NCBI GenBank assembly: GCA_025463905.1
Contig: JAODBJ010000134.1
Location: forward strand, 1-34,575
Direction: 5' to 3'
Length of the DNA stretch: 34,575 nt
Source: Actinomycetes bacterium
GTDB taxonomy: Bacteria > Actinomycetota > Acidimicrobiia > IMCC26256 > PALSA-610
Shown: one piece after another, positions 1 through 8,375 of the stretch
How the letters are laid out: every line of letters begins with the position of its first letter
Numbering within the stretch: the first letter of the stretch is position 1
Position numbers and translations under genes: made by a program
The notes under the pieces: model-generated
The model's input: only the letters and a program-made list of their open reading frames with translations
Databases searched by the model: none
What the model was told of the DNA's origin: nothing

Positions 1-1138
1 CCGCACCGTTGTTGTACGCCTGGCGTAGACAGTTCCGCAGCGCGAGCTGTCCCCAGTAGTTCGGGTGCGCGTCCTCTTGCAGCTGGTAGGGCCCGAACAG
101 GGTCGACGTCGTACGGATTTGGCTGACCCACTCCGACTTGTCGGCCGCACCGGCGCTGTGCCAGTTGGCGAGCCCCTTCTCCTCGAGCAACCCGACCGTG
201 TTCTCGCACAGCCGGCGCCCGACGAGCGCATTCTGCTCATCGAGGACGACGAGGTTCGACAAGCCGGTCTGCGCGGCGCCGTTCCTGACCGAGTTGTCGA
301 TCGTCGGTATCGCCGTGCTGTTGGCCCAGTTCGCGTCGGCGTTCCAGAGCCCACACCCGCCGGTCGATTGCCGCGTCCAGCCCGACTGCGAGTATCGGAA
401 GCCCGACCCGTTCGGGATCGGCGACGCGTACGTCTGCACGACGATCTTGTACGACGTGTCCGTGTAACCGTCGTTGAGCATCGCCTGGCGGACGTTGAGG
501 ATCGCGCCCTTGATCGCGCTGACCTGCGCCGAGACGTACGACGCCGTGAAATACGACGTGACATTGGAATCGTCGTTGCAGTAGTTCGGCCACCACGACG
601 GCGACGTAAGCCAGTCGGTGACGCAGGTTTGGACGATGTCAGCGAAGCCGAAGTTGTTTGCGCCGATGAGCACCGCGACGGTCTTGACGTTGTGGGTCGC
701 CGCGAACTGTTGCAGCATCAACGCCTGGCCCTGATGGCCACTCGAATCGGAGAAGAAGTCGAGGCCAGGTTTGAAGTCGCCCGAGCCGGGAGTCTGCGTG
801 TAGGTACGCGCGCCCGAGCAGGCGAGGTTGCGGCCGCTCACGCCGTTCCCGATGAACACTTCCGCCGACTTCGACCGGTGGCATCCCGGGATCGTCTCGG
901 CCGTGTTCGTGGCGTTGTCGTAGTAGGCGCTCCCACCGAGCGCGTCGACATTGTTGGAATCACCATTGGTGTTGCCGGCCCATCGCCCCGCTTCACCCGA
1001 GATCGCCGAGTCGCCCACGCTCACGATCCACGGGCTCCCGACCCCTGGACCGTCGGCATGCGCGACGCCGCCGGAGAATGCGCTGATCCCACTCGTTGCG
1101 GCACATATCGCCGCGACAAAACACACACCACGCCTCAT
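1..1138 (-). CDS. Secreted SGNH/GDSL-type hydrolase (C-terminus cut by window edge)
   Basis: This is a predicted exported esterase or lipase of the SGNH fold. The reading frame is open from ATG at 1138 to the left edge, so the 3' end lies outside. The N-terminus (MRRGVCFVAAICAATSG...) is a signal peptide ending near AHA-D. SGNH block I is seen as SVGDSAISGE (Ser nucleophile), a block III-like segment as VLIGANNFGF, and block V as QEDAHPNYWGQ (Asp-x-x-His). A GGGGGGAGC ribosome-binding site lies 6-7 nt before the ATG. It is divergent from the S8 peptidase at 1355, with 216 nt between them. The family is known for hydrolysing acyl esters of lipids or polysaccharides; the substrate here is unknown. 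About 379 codons are visible, and several Cys residues (such as CHRSKS, NLACSG, NYCNDD) suggest disulfides in the exported protein. Confidence 0.9.
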   Translation of the reverse strand, partial: MRRGVCFVAAICAATSGISAFSGGVAHADGPGVGSPWIVSVGDSAISGEAGRWAGNTNGDSNNVDALGGSAYYDNATNTAETIPGCHRSKSAEVFIGNGVSGRNLACSGARTYTQTPGSGDFKPGLDFFSDSSGHQGQALMLQQFAATHNVKTVAVLIGANNFGFADIVQTCVTDWLTSPSWWPNYCNDDSNVTSYFTASYVSAQVSAIKGAILNVRQAMLNDGYTDTSYKIVVQTYASPIPNGSGFRYSQSGWTRQSTGGCGLWNADANWANSTAIPTIDNSVRNGAAQTGLSNLVVLDEQNALVGRRLCENTVGLLEEKGLANWHSAGAADKSEWVSQIRTTSTLFGPYQLQEDAHPNYWGQLALRNCLRQAYNNGA

Positions 1139-1354
1139 CGTGTTGCTCCCCCCGACGACCGACACATGCGGCCGCCTTTGGGGGCGAGTCTCATCCAGCC
1201 GCGTACGCCGTTCAAGGATCGTCGGCCAATACCTGCGCAAAGCGGTCAATCAGATGTTCTGCGCGGTGAATTCCTCAACCCCGCTCCCGACCGGACGATG
1301 TGGCTTTTTCCGAAGGTGCCACCGGCACCCAGGAGTCCTCAATTGGGGGGGACC
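1139..1354. promoter_or_regulatory. Divergent intergenic region between SGNH hydrolase and S8 peptidase
   Basis: This 216-nt gap must hold the promoters for both divergent genes. I see no clear -35/-10 pair and no convincing riboswitch. The S8 gene has a G7 run (1345-1351) directly before its start, and the SGNH gene has GGGGGGAGC on the other strand. Both appear to serve as ribosome-binding sites. Confidence 0.4.
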
Positions 1355-3052
1355 ATGCGTTGCGAGGCATGGCGAATTGTTGGCACGGCGGTTCTGGGCA
1401 GCGCGGCCGCGGCCCTTCTCCTTACCGGCACGACGTCAGCCAGTAGCGCGACGACCCATCCCTACCGCACGGTCACGATGATCGTGCGCGCAATGCCGGG
1501 ACACCAGCGTGCGGTATCAGGCGCACTCGCGGCCGCCGGTGGCCACGTCGTGCGCGTGCTCCCCATCGCCGACAGCGTCGTGGTGCGCATCAGCCCGAGC
1601 GCGATTCCGCAACTGCGCCGCTCACCCGACGTCGCCGGCGTCACACCTGACGCGCCGTTGCACTTCACGAGTGTCGATCCGACGCTGGGCTACGACCCGA
1701 GTGCCGACGAAGGATCGCTGTACGAGATCACACAGATCATCGGCGCGCAGGACTCCTGGAAAGCCGGCTACACCGGCCAAGGCATCGACGTCGCGCTGAT
1801 CGACACGGGCGTCTCCCCGGTACCGGGACTCACGAGCGGCAACGTGGTGAACGGCCCCGACCTCTCGTTCGACTCGCAGGACCCGACGCTCACCAACCTC
1901 GACGGCTTCGGTCACGGCACGCACATGGCGTCGCTCATCGCCGGACGTGACGCGCCCGCCGCACCGGCCGCTTACGCCGACCCGACGGTGTTCACGGGCG
2001 TTGCGCCCGACGCGCGGGTCGTGAGCATCAAGATCGGTGCCGCGGACGGCGCCGCCGACGTGTCGCAGGTGATCGCCGGCATCGATTGGGTCGTGCAGCA
2101 CCGCCACGAACCCGGGTTCAACATTCGCGTCCTGAGCCTCTCGTTCGGCACCGACAGCACCCAGGACTACCGCATCGACCCGCTCGCATACGCCGCCGAA
2201 CGCGCGTGGCGCGCGGGCATTGTCGTTGTCGTCGCGGGCGGCAACGACGGCACGTCGCGCAAGGTGCTCGCCGACCCCGCGATGGACCCGCTCGTGCTCG
2301 CGGTCGGTGCCTCCGACCCCGGAGGCACGATCACCCCTAGCGACGACACCGTGCCGTCGTTCGCGACTCGCGGCAACACGAGACGCCACGTCGATCTCGT
2401 CGCGCCCGGCGTGCATGTGCTCGGACTCCGTAGCCCGGGCTCCTATGTCGACACCCAATACCCCGACGCGCAGGTCGGAACGCGTTTCGTGCGCGGCAGC
2501 GGCACCTCGCAAGCCACGGCGATCACGGCCGGCGCGGTCGCGCTGTTCCTTCAGCGCTACCCGACGGCGACGCCTGATCAAGTGAAGCGGGCGTTCATGT
2601 TGAAGGCGGTCCCGCTCAAGTCGGTGCGATTCACGTACCGCGGTAGTGGGAGTGTGCAGGTGCGTCGCGCCGAACTCGGCAAGCTCGATCGGAACGCGTC
2701 GCAACCACTCACGCTGGACGGCACGGGCATCGGCAGCATCGAGAAGGCGCGTGGTAGCGCGCACGTGACCGACGGCGACGTCGAGCTCACCGGCGAACAA
2801 GACATCTTCGGCGCGCCGTGGATTGGCAGCCTTTGGGCCACCGCAGCCGGCCTCGGGACGTCATGGACCGACGGCACGTGGAACGGCAATGCGTGGACGG
2901 GCACGGGGTGGAGCGGGAGCTCGTGGACGTCACAGACATGGGCACCGGCCACGTGGACCATGTCGACGTGGGCGGGCCGGCGGTGGACGAACGACGACTG
3001 GACGGGGCGACGTTGGACGGGCGGGGCATGGGCCATTGGGGCTTGGCGATGA
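1355..3052 (+). CDS. Secreted S8 subtilisin-like serine protease with Trp-x4 pentad tail (paralogue 1)
   Basis: Exported subtilase of 565 aa. I chose ATG 1355 because the signal peptide begins there (MRCEAWRIVGTAVLGSA..., cleavage near residue 30-35) behind a G7 run. The open frame does extend much further 5', but that part is antisense to the SGNH gene. Residues about 38-105 resemble an inhibitor-I9 propeptide (TMIVRAMPGH...VAGVTPDAPL). The catalytic triad is intact: Asp150 in VALIDTGV, His187 in GHGTHMAS, Ser385 in GSGTSQAT. The tail from Trp504 to Trp564 has 13 Trp spaced exactly five residues apart, with small or polar residues between (consensus W-[TAS]-G-x-x). A tandem paralogue follows at 3110. 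The tail may be a surface or substrate-binding repeat module; that is inference. Confidence 0.93.
   Translation: MRCEAWRIVGTAVLGSAAAALLLTGTTSASSATTHPYRTVTMIVRAMPGHQRAVSGALAAAGGHVVRVLPIADSVVVRISPSAIPQLRRSPDVAGVTPDAPLHFTSVDPTLGYDPSADEGSLYEITQIIGAQDSWKAGYTGQGIDVALIDTGVSPVPGLTSGNVVNGPDLSFDSQDPTLTNLDGFGHGTHMASLIAGRDAPAAPAAYADPTVFTGVAPDARVVSIKIGAADGAADVSQVIAGIDWVVQHRHEPGFNIRVLSLSFGTDSTQDYRIDPLAYAAERAWRAGIVVVVAGGNDGTSRKVLADPAMDPLVLAVGASDPGGTITPSDDTVPSFATRGNTRRHVDLVAPGVHVLGLRSPGSYVDTQYPDAQVGTRFVRGSGTSQATAITAGAVALFLQRYPTATPDQVKRAFMLKAVPLKSVRFTYRGSGSVQVRRAELGKLDRNASQPLTLDGTGIGSIEKARGSAHVTDGDVELTGEQDIFGAPWIGSLWATAAGLGTSWTDGTWNGNAWTGTGWSGSSWTSQTWAPATWTMSTWAGRRWTNDDWTGRRWTGGAWAIGAWR
2864..3049 (+). repeat. 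Trp-x4 pentapeptide repeat region of S8 paralogue 1
   Basis: Thirteen Trp codons occur in perfect 15-nt register, from residue 504 to 564, ending one residue before the stop. Units include WTDGT, WNGNA, WTGTG, WSGSS, WAGRR, WTNDD and WTGRR. Codon choice differs between units, so the pattern is kept at protein level rather than being a recent DNA expansion. Confidence 0.9.
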
Positions 3053-3109
3053 GGTTCTGCGGCCTCGGTGCCGCGGGACATCGCTGAGCACTTGTGGGGG
3101 GAGGACACA

Positions 3110-4846
3110 TTGAACATCCATTCGATACATAGGTCCCGGCGCTTCCGCGCCTGCCTGTTCGCGGCAGTGATGTCGACGGCTGTTGCCGGCCGCTGGATGC
3201 CTGCTCGTGCGCTCGCGTCACCCGCTGCTGCGCGCACGTACGTCGTTCGCGCACTGCCGGGCGAGATCGACGCGGCTACCGCGGACTTGGGACGCGCCGG
3301 CGCGACGGTGACGCGGGAGCTACGCGGCATCGATGAAGCCGTCGTGCGGATGACCCCGACCGCGGCGATGGCTGCGACCCGGATCGCGACCATCGCGAAC
3401 GTCACCGCGGACGCGCATGTCCGGCTCGCGAGTGACGGTTACGGCGGCCGCGGCACGTACGACGCCGGTTCCGACCCGAACTCGATGTACGCGATCACCA
3501 ACGTGATCGGAGCTCGTGATTTCTGGTCCTCGACCACCGGCGACGGCGTCGACGTCGCGCTCCTCGATTCGGGCGTCGACCCGGTCGCCGGCCTCGACAC
3601 CCCCGGCAAGGTTGTATACGGCCCCGACCTCAGCTTTGAATCGCAGAACCCCCACTTGCGCGACCTGGACACGTACGGTCACGGCACGCACATGGCCGGC
3701 ATCATCGCGGCGCACGACGACGGCGTAGACCCGCAGTACTCCTCCTGGAAGAGCGGCCCGTTCTTCGGGGTCGCACCCGACGCGCGCATTGTGAGCGTCA
3801 AGCTCGCGGACGCGTACGGCGCCACCGATGTGTCGCAGGTCATCGCGGGCATCGACTGGGTCGTGCAGCACGCACACGACAACGGCCTGAATATTCGTGT
3901 CATCAACCTGTCGTTCGGAACTCCGTCGCTCCAAGCCGCGGACCTCGACCCGCTTTCGTACGCCGCCGAGGCCGCGTGGCGCCACGGCATCGTCGTCGTC
4001 GTGTCAGTAGGCAACAGCGGCTCGACGGCTGGAAGGTTGTCTGACCCGGCGATCAACCCGTGGGTGATCGCGGTCGGCGCCGACGACGCCAACGGAACCC
4101 GTTCGACGAGCGACGACGTCATTCCCGACTACTCGAGCCGCGGCGACGGGCACCGGAACCCCGACCTCGTGGCGCCGGGCGCGCACGTGCAGAGCCTGCG
4201 CGCTCCCGGATCGCACATCGACGACATCTACGGCCGCGGCGCGGGTTCGATCAACGATCGCTTCCTCCGTGGGAGCGGAACGTCGCAAGCCGCCGCGGTG
4301 GTGTCGGGCGCCGTTGCCATGTTGCTGCAGCAACGCCCGAACCTCGATCCCAATGAAGTGAAGGCACTGCTCACAGGAACGGCGCGGCCACTCGACGCCG
4401 GCCCAGAGGCGGCCGGCAACGGTCTGTTGAACCTCCGGCGCGCGATGCACGCGTCCGTCCCGGAGGTGCAGTCGTGGCCTCAGTCCACCGGTACCGGTTC
4501 GCTGGACGCGGCGCGCGGCCCACAACAACTCGTGCTCGACGGAGTGCCCCTCACCGGCGAGATCGACATCTTCGGCGCGACCTACGACACCACGCAGCGC
4601 GCCGCCGAAGAGGACGCGGGCACGAGCTGGGTCGACGGGACGTGGAACGGCCGGCGCTGGGCCGGTGCCGACTGGCTATCGACGTCGTGGGCCGGAACCG
4701 CATGGACCGGCGCGGAATGGAACGACGCGAACTGGGCCGGGCGCCGTTGGGCCGACGCGAACTGGTCCGGCCGGCGCTGGGCCGACTCGCTGTGGTCGGC
4801 ATCGAACTTCGACGGGGGCGACTGGGCAGTAGGGCAATGGAGTTGA
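3110..4846 (+). CDS. Secreted S8 subtilisin-like serine protease with Trp-x4 pentad tail (paralogue 2)
   Basis: Exported subtilase of 578 aa and tandem paralogue of the gene at 1355. I chose TTG 3110 because GGGGGGAGG (3096-3104) lies 5 nt before it and the basic start of a signal peptide (MNIHSIHRSRRFRACLF...) follows. An in-frame ATG at 3068 would add 14 residues but lacks such a site. An I9-like propeptide spans about residues 40-105 (TYVVRALPGE...). The triad is intact: Asp153 in VALLDSGVD, His191 in GHGTHMAG, Ser392 in GSGTSQAA. The C-terminal tail runs from Trp507 to Trp577 with an aromatic at every fifth residue: 14 Trp and one Phe (567). It is likely co-transcribed with or duplicated from paralogue 1, 57 nt upstream. 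No cell-wall anchor motif is visible. Confidence 0.93.
   Translation: MNIHSIHRSRRFRACLFAAVMSTAVAGRWMPARALASPAAARTYVVRALPGEIDAATADLGRAGATVTRELRGIDEAVVRMTPTAAMAATRIATIANVTADAHVRLASDGYGGRGTYDAGSDPNSMYAITNVIGARDFWSSTTGDGVDVALLDSGVDPVAGLDTPGKVVYGPDLSFESQNPHLRDLDTYGHGTHMAGIIAAHDDGVDPQYSSWKSGPFFGVAPDARIVSVKLADAYGATDVSQVIAGIDWVVQHAHDNGLNIRVINLSFGTPSLQAADLDPLSYAAEAAWRHGIVVVVSVGNSGSTAGRLSDPAINPWVIAVGADDANGTRSTSDDVIPDYSSRGDGHRNPDLVAPGAHVQSLRAPGSHIDDIYGRGAGSINDRFLRGSGTSQAAAVVSGAVAMLLQQRPNLDPNEVKALLTGTARPLDAGPEAAGNGLLNLRRAMHASVPEVQSWPQSTGTGSLDAARGPQQLVLDGVPLTGEIDIFGATYDTTQRAAEEDAGTSWVDGTWNGRRWAGADWLSTSWAGTAWTGAEWNDANWAGRRWADANWSGRRWADSLWSASNFDGGDWAVGQWS
4628..4843 (+). repeat. Trp-x4 pentapeptide repeat region of S8 paralogue 2
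   Basis: Fifteen aromatic residues (14 Trp, one Phe) at exact five-residue spacing cover residues 507-577, ending one residue before the stop. Units include WVDGT, WNGRR, WAGAD, WAGRR, WADAN and WSGRR. The arrangement matches the tail of paralogue 1, but the intervening residues differ. Confidence 0.9.
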
Positions 4847-4847
4847 C

Positions 4848-4865
4848 CGCCGGCGCGCGCCGGCG
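4848..4865. repeat. 18-bp GC palindrome after the S8 genes
   Basis: CGCCGGCG-CG-CGCCGGCG is a perfect palindrome starting 2 nt after the stop of the second subtilase and ending 11 nt before the ATG of the cyclic-di-GMP gene. No U-tract follows, so it is not a classical intrinsic terminator. It could form a stem in the mRNA close to the next ribosome-binding site (TAGGAG, 4866-4871). Confidence 0.55.
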
Positions 4866-4876
4866 TAGGAGCCGAG

Positions 4877-7402
4877 ATGCAGACGAGTAGTCGCGCCAAC
4901 GCCGACCGGCACGCTCCGGTGATCGGCGTGATCGTCGCGAGCCTGGCTGTCGGCGCGATCGCCTGGTGGTTCTGGTTGCGCGACCTTGCCGCGCCCTCGG
5001 GTCGCGTTTCGTTCCCGCTGTGGCTGCTCGCGGCCATGTTCGCGGTCGCCGAGATCTTCGTGCTTCACGTACAGGTGCGACGCGAGGCCCAAACCGTTTC
5101 ATTGAGCGAGATCCCGCTCGTACTCGGGCTGTTCTACGCAACTCCGCACACGATGCTGCTCGCGCGGCTCGTTGGTCTCCTCGTCATCGTGTTCCACCGA
5201 CGGCACCGCAGCGCGCTCAAGCTCGCGTTCAACGCTGCGATGTTCACGATGGACCTCATGATCGCGGTGGCGGTGTTCCGGGCGGTCGTCGGTGGTGGCG
5301 ACGTGCTGGGTCCGCGCGGCTGGCTCGCGGCTTTCGCTGCGACGGCTGCGTTCGGCTGTTTCGACGGTGCGCTCCTCACCTTCGTGATCGGTTCGTTCGA
5401 ATCGCGGCTCGACCGGCGCGAGATCGTGCGCGAGGCGGTGTCCAGCGCAGCGATGTCGGCGGCAGTCGCGACGCTCGGTCTCATCGCCGTGACGTCACTC
5501 GCCGAGGACGCCAGAATCGCCTGGTTACTCGCAGCCGCGGGCGTGGTGCTCGTCATGGGATTCCGCGCCTACGCGCGCCTCAACGAACGCCACCTCAGCC
5601 TCGAACGGCTCTACAAGTTCAGCCAGGTCGTGACCACCACACCCGACGGCGACGACGTCCTGCGCCACGTGCTCGAACAAGCGCGGGAGTTGCTGCACGC
5701 CGAACAAGCCGCCGCGACGTTCGTGTCGAACGACGGGACGCCCGGCATGCGCGTCGTGCTGAGCCCGAGCGGCAGACTCGTGCACTCGCCCGACACCAAC
5801 CATCTCGACGACCTCGAACGCACCGTGCTCCGCGGTGAACCCGCGTTGGTGTCGCGTGAAAGCAAAGACACGCTTCGCCGCACGTATCTCGAGCGGCGGG
5901 GCTACCGCGAGGCCATCGTCATGCCGTTGCACGGCGAGAACAGTGTGGTGGGAACGCTCTGCGTCGCCGACCGCATGGGAGCAGTACGCACCTTCGACGA
6001 ATCCGACGCGCAGTTGCTCGAAACCGTCGCGAACCATGCCGGCGTGGCGTTGCAGAAGGGCCGGCTGATCGACCAGCTACGGCACGAAGCGCTGCACGAC
6101 GCGCTCACTGGCCTCCCGAACCGAGTGTTCCTACGACACCGACTGCGCGAGGCGATGCAGCGCCAGGCGAGCGGCGAGAGCATCGGTGTTGCAGCGATGA
6201 TCATGGACCTGAACCGGTTCAAGGAAGTGAACGACACGCTCGGCCACCAGCAGGGCGACGATCTCCTCGTCGACGTGTCGCAACGACTCGTCGCCGCCTT
6301 GCGGCCCGGCGCCACTGTCGCCCGTCTCGGTGGTGACGAGTTCGCCGTGCTGCTGCCCGATGCCTTCGATCCCGACGACGTCGTGGAGGTCGCGCGCGAA
6401 CTTCTCGCCGCGCTCGAAAGGCCGTTCCTCCTCGAAGACATCACGCTCGACGTCGGCGCGTCCATCGGTGTTGCCCTCGCTCCCGAACACGCCGCCGACT
6501 CGTCGGAACTTTTGAAGTGCGCCGACCTCGCCATGTACGCCGCCAAAGCGACCGGCGTCGGGATCTGTATGTACGACTCGGGGCTCGATCACGGCAGCCC
6601 GCAAGACCTCGCGCTGCTCGGCGAACTGCGCCAGGGGATCGCGCGGGGCGAACTGACGGTGCACGTGCAACCGAAGGCACAGCTCCGCACGGGAGACGTG
6701 GCCGCAGTCGAAGCGCTGGTGCGATGGGAACACCCCTACCGCGGCACGCTGCTGCCCGACGCGTTCGTGCCCGCGGCAGAACGCAGCGATCTGATCCGCC
6801 CGCTCACGCTGTCGGTGCTGTCGATGGGCGTTGCCGCATGCGCGGCATGGCGCGCCGCCGGGCACAACATCGGGGTCGCGGTGAACGTGTCGGCGCGCTC
6901 ACTGCTCGATATGGGATTGCCCGACGACATTGCCACGCTGCTCGCCGACCACGGGGTACCGGCGCACCTCCTCACGATCGAGCTCACCGAGAGCAGCGTC
7001 ATGACCGACCCGGTGCGCACCATCGAGTTGCTCATGCGGCTGCACGACATGGGTGTGCGGCTGTCGGTCGACGACTTCGGGACCGGCTATTCCTCGCTGT
7101 CGTACCTGAAGCGGCTTCCGGTGGATGAGGTGAAGATCGATCGCGGCTTCGTCACCGACATGCAACACAGCGCCGACGACACGATGATCGTTCGCTCGAT
7201 TATCGACCTCGGCGCGAACCTTTCGCTGTCGGTCGTTGCCGAAGGTGTGGAAGACCTGCAGACGTGGCAGGCGCTCGGGAAATTCGGCTGCGAATACGCG
7301 CAGGGGTATCACCTGAGCGGACCGCTGCCGCTCGAAGCGTTCCTACCGTGGCTCGACCGCTACGAGGCAGCGCGGGAGCTCGCGACACCCCGGTCCGCGT
7401 GA
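4877..7402 (+). CDS. Membrane GAF-GGDEF-EAL cyclic-di-GMP turnover protein
   Basis: Predicted bifunctional cyclic-di-GMP enzyme of 841 aa at the inner membrane. About six hydrophobic segments fill residues 12-225, then a GAF domain (about 235-395), a GGDEF domain (about 405-565) and an EAL domain (about 580-825). The diguanylate cyclase signature RLGGDEF is intact (GGDEF at 485-489). The inhibitory I-site position upstream reads RPGA instead of RxxD, so product inhibition is probably absent. EAL residues look catalytic: VEALVRWEHP (EAL 612-614), NVSAR, IELTES, VDDFGTGYSS, VKIDRGF and VVAEGVE. ATG 4877 follows TAGGAG. The GAF ligand is unknown. Net activity (synthesis or breakdown) cannot be told from sequence. 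Confidence 0.95.
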   Translation: MQTSSRANADRHAPVIGVIVASLAVGAIAWWFWLRDLAAPSGRVSFPLWLLAAMFAVAEIFVLHVQVRREAQTVSLSEIPLVLGLFYATPHTMLLARLVGLLVIVFHRRHRSALKLAFNAAMFTMDLMIAVAVFRAVVGGGDVLGPRGWLAAFAATAAFGCFDGALLTFVIGSFESRLDRREIVREAVSSAAMSAAVATLGLIAVTSLAEDARIAWLLAAAGVVLVMGFRAYARLNERHLSLERLYKFSQVVTTTPDGDDVLRHVLEQARELLHAEQAAATFVSNDGTPGMRVVLSPSGRLVHSPDTNHLDDLERTVLRGEPALVSRESKDTLRRTYLERRGYREAIVMPLHGENSVVGTLCVADRMGAVRTFDESDAQLLETVANHAGVALQKGRLIDQLRHEALHDALTGLPNRVFLRHRLREAMQRQASGESIGVAAMIMDLNRFKEVNDTLGHQQGDDLLVDVSQRLVAALRPGATVARLGGDEFAVLLPDAFDPDDVVEVARELLAALERPFLLEDITLDVGASIGVALAPEHAADSSELLKCADLAMYAAKATGVGICMYDSGLDHGSPQDLALLGELRQGIARGELTVHVQPKAQLRTGDVAAVEALVRWEHPYRGTLLPDAFVPAAERSDLIRPLTLSVLSMGVAACAAWRAAGHNIGVAVNVSARSLLDMGLPDDIATLLADHGVPAHLLTIELTESSVMTDPVRTIELLMRLHDMGVRLSVDDFGTGYSSLSYLKRLPVDEVKIDRGFVTDMQHSADDTMIVRSIIDLGANLSLSVVAEGVEDLQTWQALGKFGCEYAQGYHLSGPLPLEAFLPWLDRYEAARELATPRSA

Positions 7403-7416
7403 CCACGCCGCAGCCT

Positions 7417-8328
7417 TCAACGGATCTTCAAGGCCGCGGTGATCGCGATCGGCACCACGATCCACGCCAGCGCGAGCAGGATCACCGCGTAGGTCGCGAA
7501 CTGCCGGCTCTGGTCTCGTGGCGGTCGGCCCGCAGCTCCGATCGTCTCCCACAACGCGCGCAGCGGCTGATCCAGCGCGATCCGCGTGCGACGGCGGGCA
7601 ATCGCAGCAGCTTTGAGGATGCACCAGAACCCGGCCAGTGCGAGAGCCGAGAACACCGCGGCAACCACCAACAACACGATCTTGTTGTGCGCCGCGGACA
7701 CGAGGAGACCCTGGAGCAGCGACCCCACGCCCGACAGCGCCGCACCTCCGAGCAAAAACGTAGGGAGTCCGAGCGACTTCTTCTGCAAGCCGGGTGCGAG
7801 TCGGTCGGCTTGCCAGCGAGCGAGGCGCAACATTCCGAACTCCGGGCTGCCTTTCACACTTGTCGCCTCGCGTCGCGCGTACAGCTCGCGTGTCTGCTCG
7901 ATCACCGTCTTCTGGTAGTCGCGCACGATGACACGGATCAACAGCTGCACCACGAAAGACGCGACGGGTTGTAGCGGCCCGACCCCGAGGTTCGACGGCG
8001 CCCGCGCTGCGTTGCGATCGAAGACTTCGAGCGCGCGCATCGCCGTGCGATGCGCTTCTTCGAACCGGTCGGGATACTGCAACGGCGCGCGCACGGCGAG
8101 CTGGTCGAGCATTTCCGACTCGACCTTGCCCTTCGCACCGAACTGTTCGAGGATCGCGCCGGCGCGCTGTTCGTCGTCGACCCGGAACAGTTTCAGTGTG
8201 TCGAGACGGTCGGTGAGCTCGTCGAGCAGGAGATGCTCGGTCTTTGCGAGTTCACCCTGGCGCTCGTCGCGCCCTACGCCCTGCCGCTCGTCGCGCCCTG
8301 CGCCCTGCGTCTCTTCGCCGTCGGGCAC
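7417..8328 (-). CDS. Membrane protein of unknown function
   Basis: I do not recognise a family in this 303-aa protein. Residues 1-30 are charged and repetitive, with GRDERQG present twice. A helical soluble part follows (about 30-185), then hydrophobic segments near 188-210, 218-240 and a final one at about 275-300 (ATYAVILLALAWIVVPIAI). GTG 8328 is the only start that covers the N-terminal repeat, and no clear ribosome-binding site precedes it, so the true start may be downstream. It lies 47 nt behind the acyltransferase gene on the same strand and is probably co-transcribed. The coding call rests on frame length, codon use and the membrane segments. Confidence 0.75.
   Translation of the reverse strand: MPDGEETQGAGRDERQGVGRDERQGELAKTEHLLLDELTDRLDTLKLFRVDDEQRAGAILEQFGAKGKVESEMLDQLAVRAPLQYPDRFEEAHRTAMRALEVFDRNAARAPSNLGVGPLQPVASFVVQLLIRVIVRDYQKTVIEQTRELYARREATSVKGSPEFGMLRLARWQADRLAPGLQKKSLGLPTFLLGGAALSGVGSLLQGLLVSAAHNKIVLLVVAAVFSALALAGFWCILKAAAIARRRTRIALDQPLRALWETIGAAGRPPRDQSRQFATYAVILLALAWIVVPIAITAALKIR
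8261..8308. repeat. 24-bp tandem duplication
   Basis: Two adjacent 24-bp units (8261-8284 and 8285-8308) differ at one base. They encode the doubled RDERQG(V/A)G segment at the N-terminus of the minus-strand membrane protein. Confidence 0.85.
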
Positions 8329-8375
8329 ACGAGGAACGGTACCGAGGTCAGGCGTCGAAGACGAGGATCTCCGGC

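Noticed and set aside
65-1354. A 430-residue upstream extension of the first S8 protease in the same open frame
   Set aside because: It is Arg/Val-rich, antisense to a clear SGNH gene, and the signal peptide and ribosome-binding site start at 1355.
1622-2800. Long minus-strand open frame (392 codons)
   Set aside because: Antisense to the S8 catalytic domain, with biased Arg/Ala/Asp composition. It is a high-GC shadow frame.
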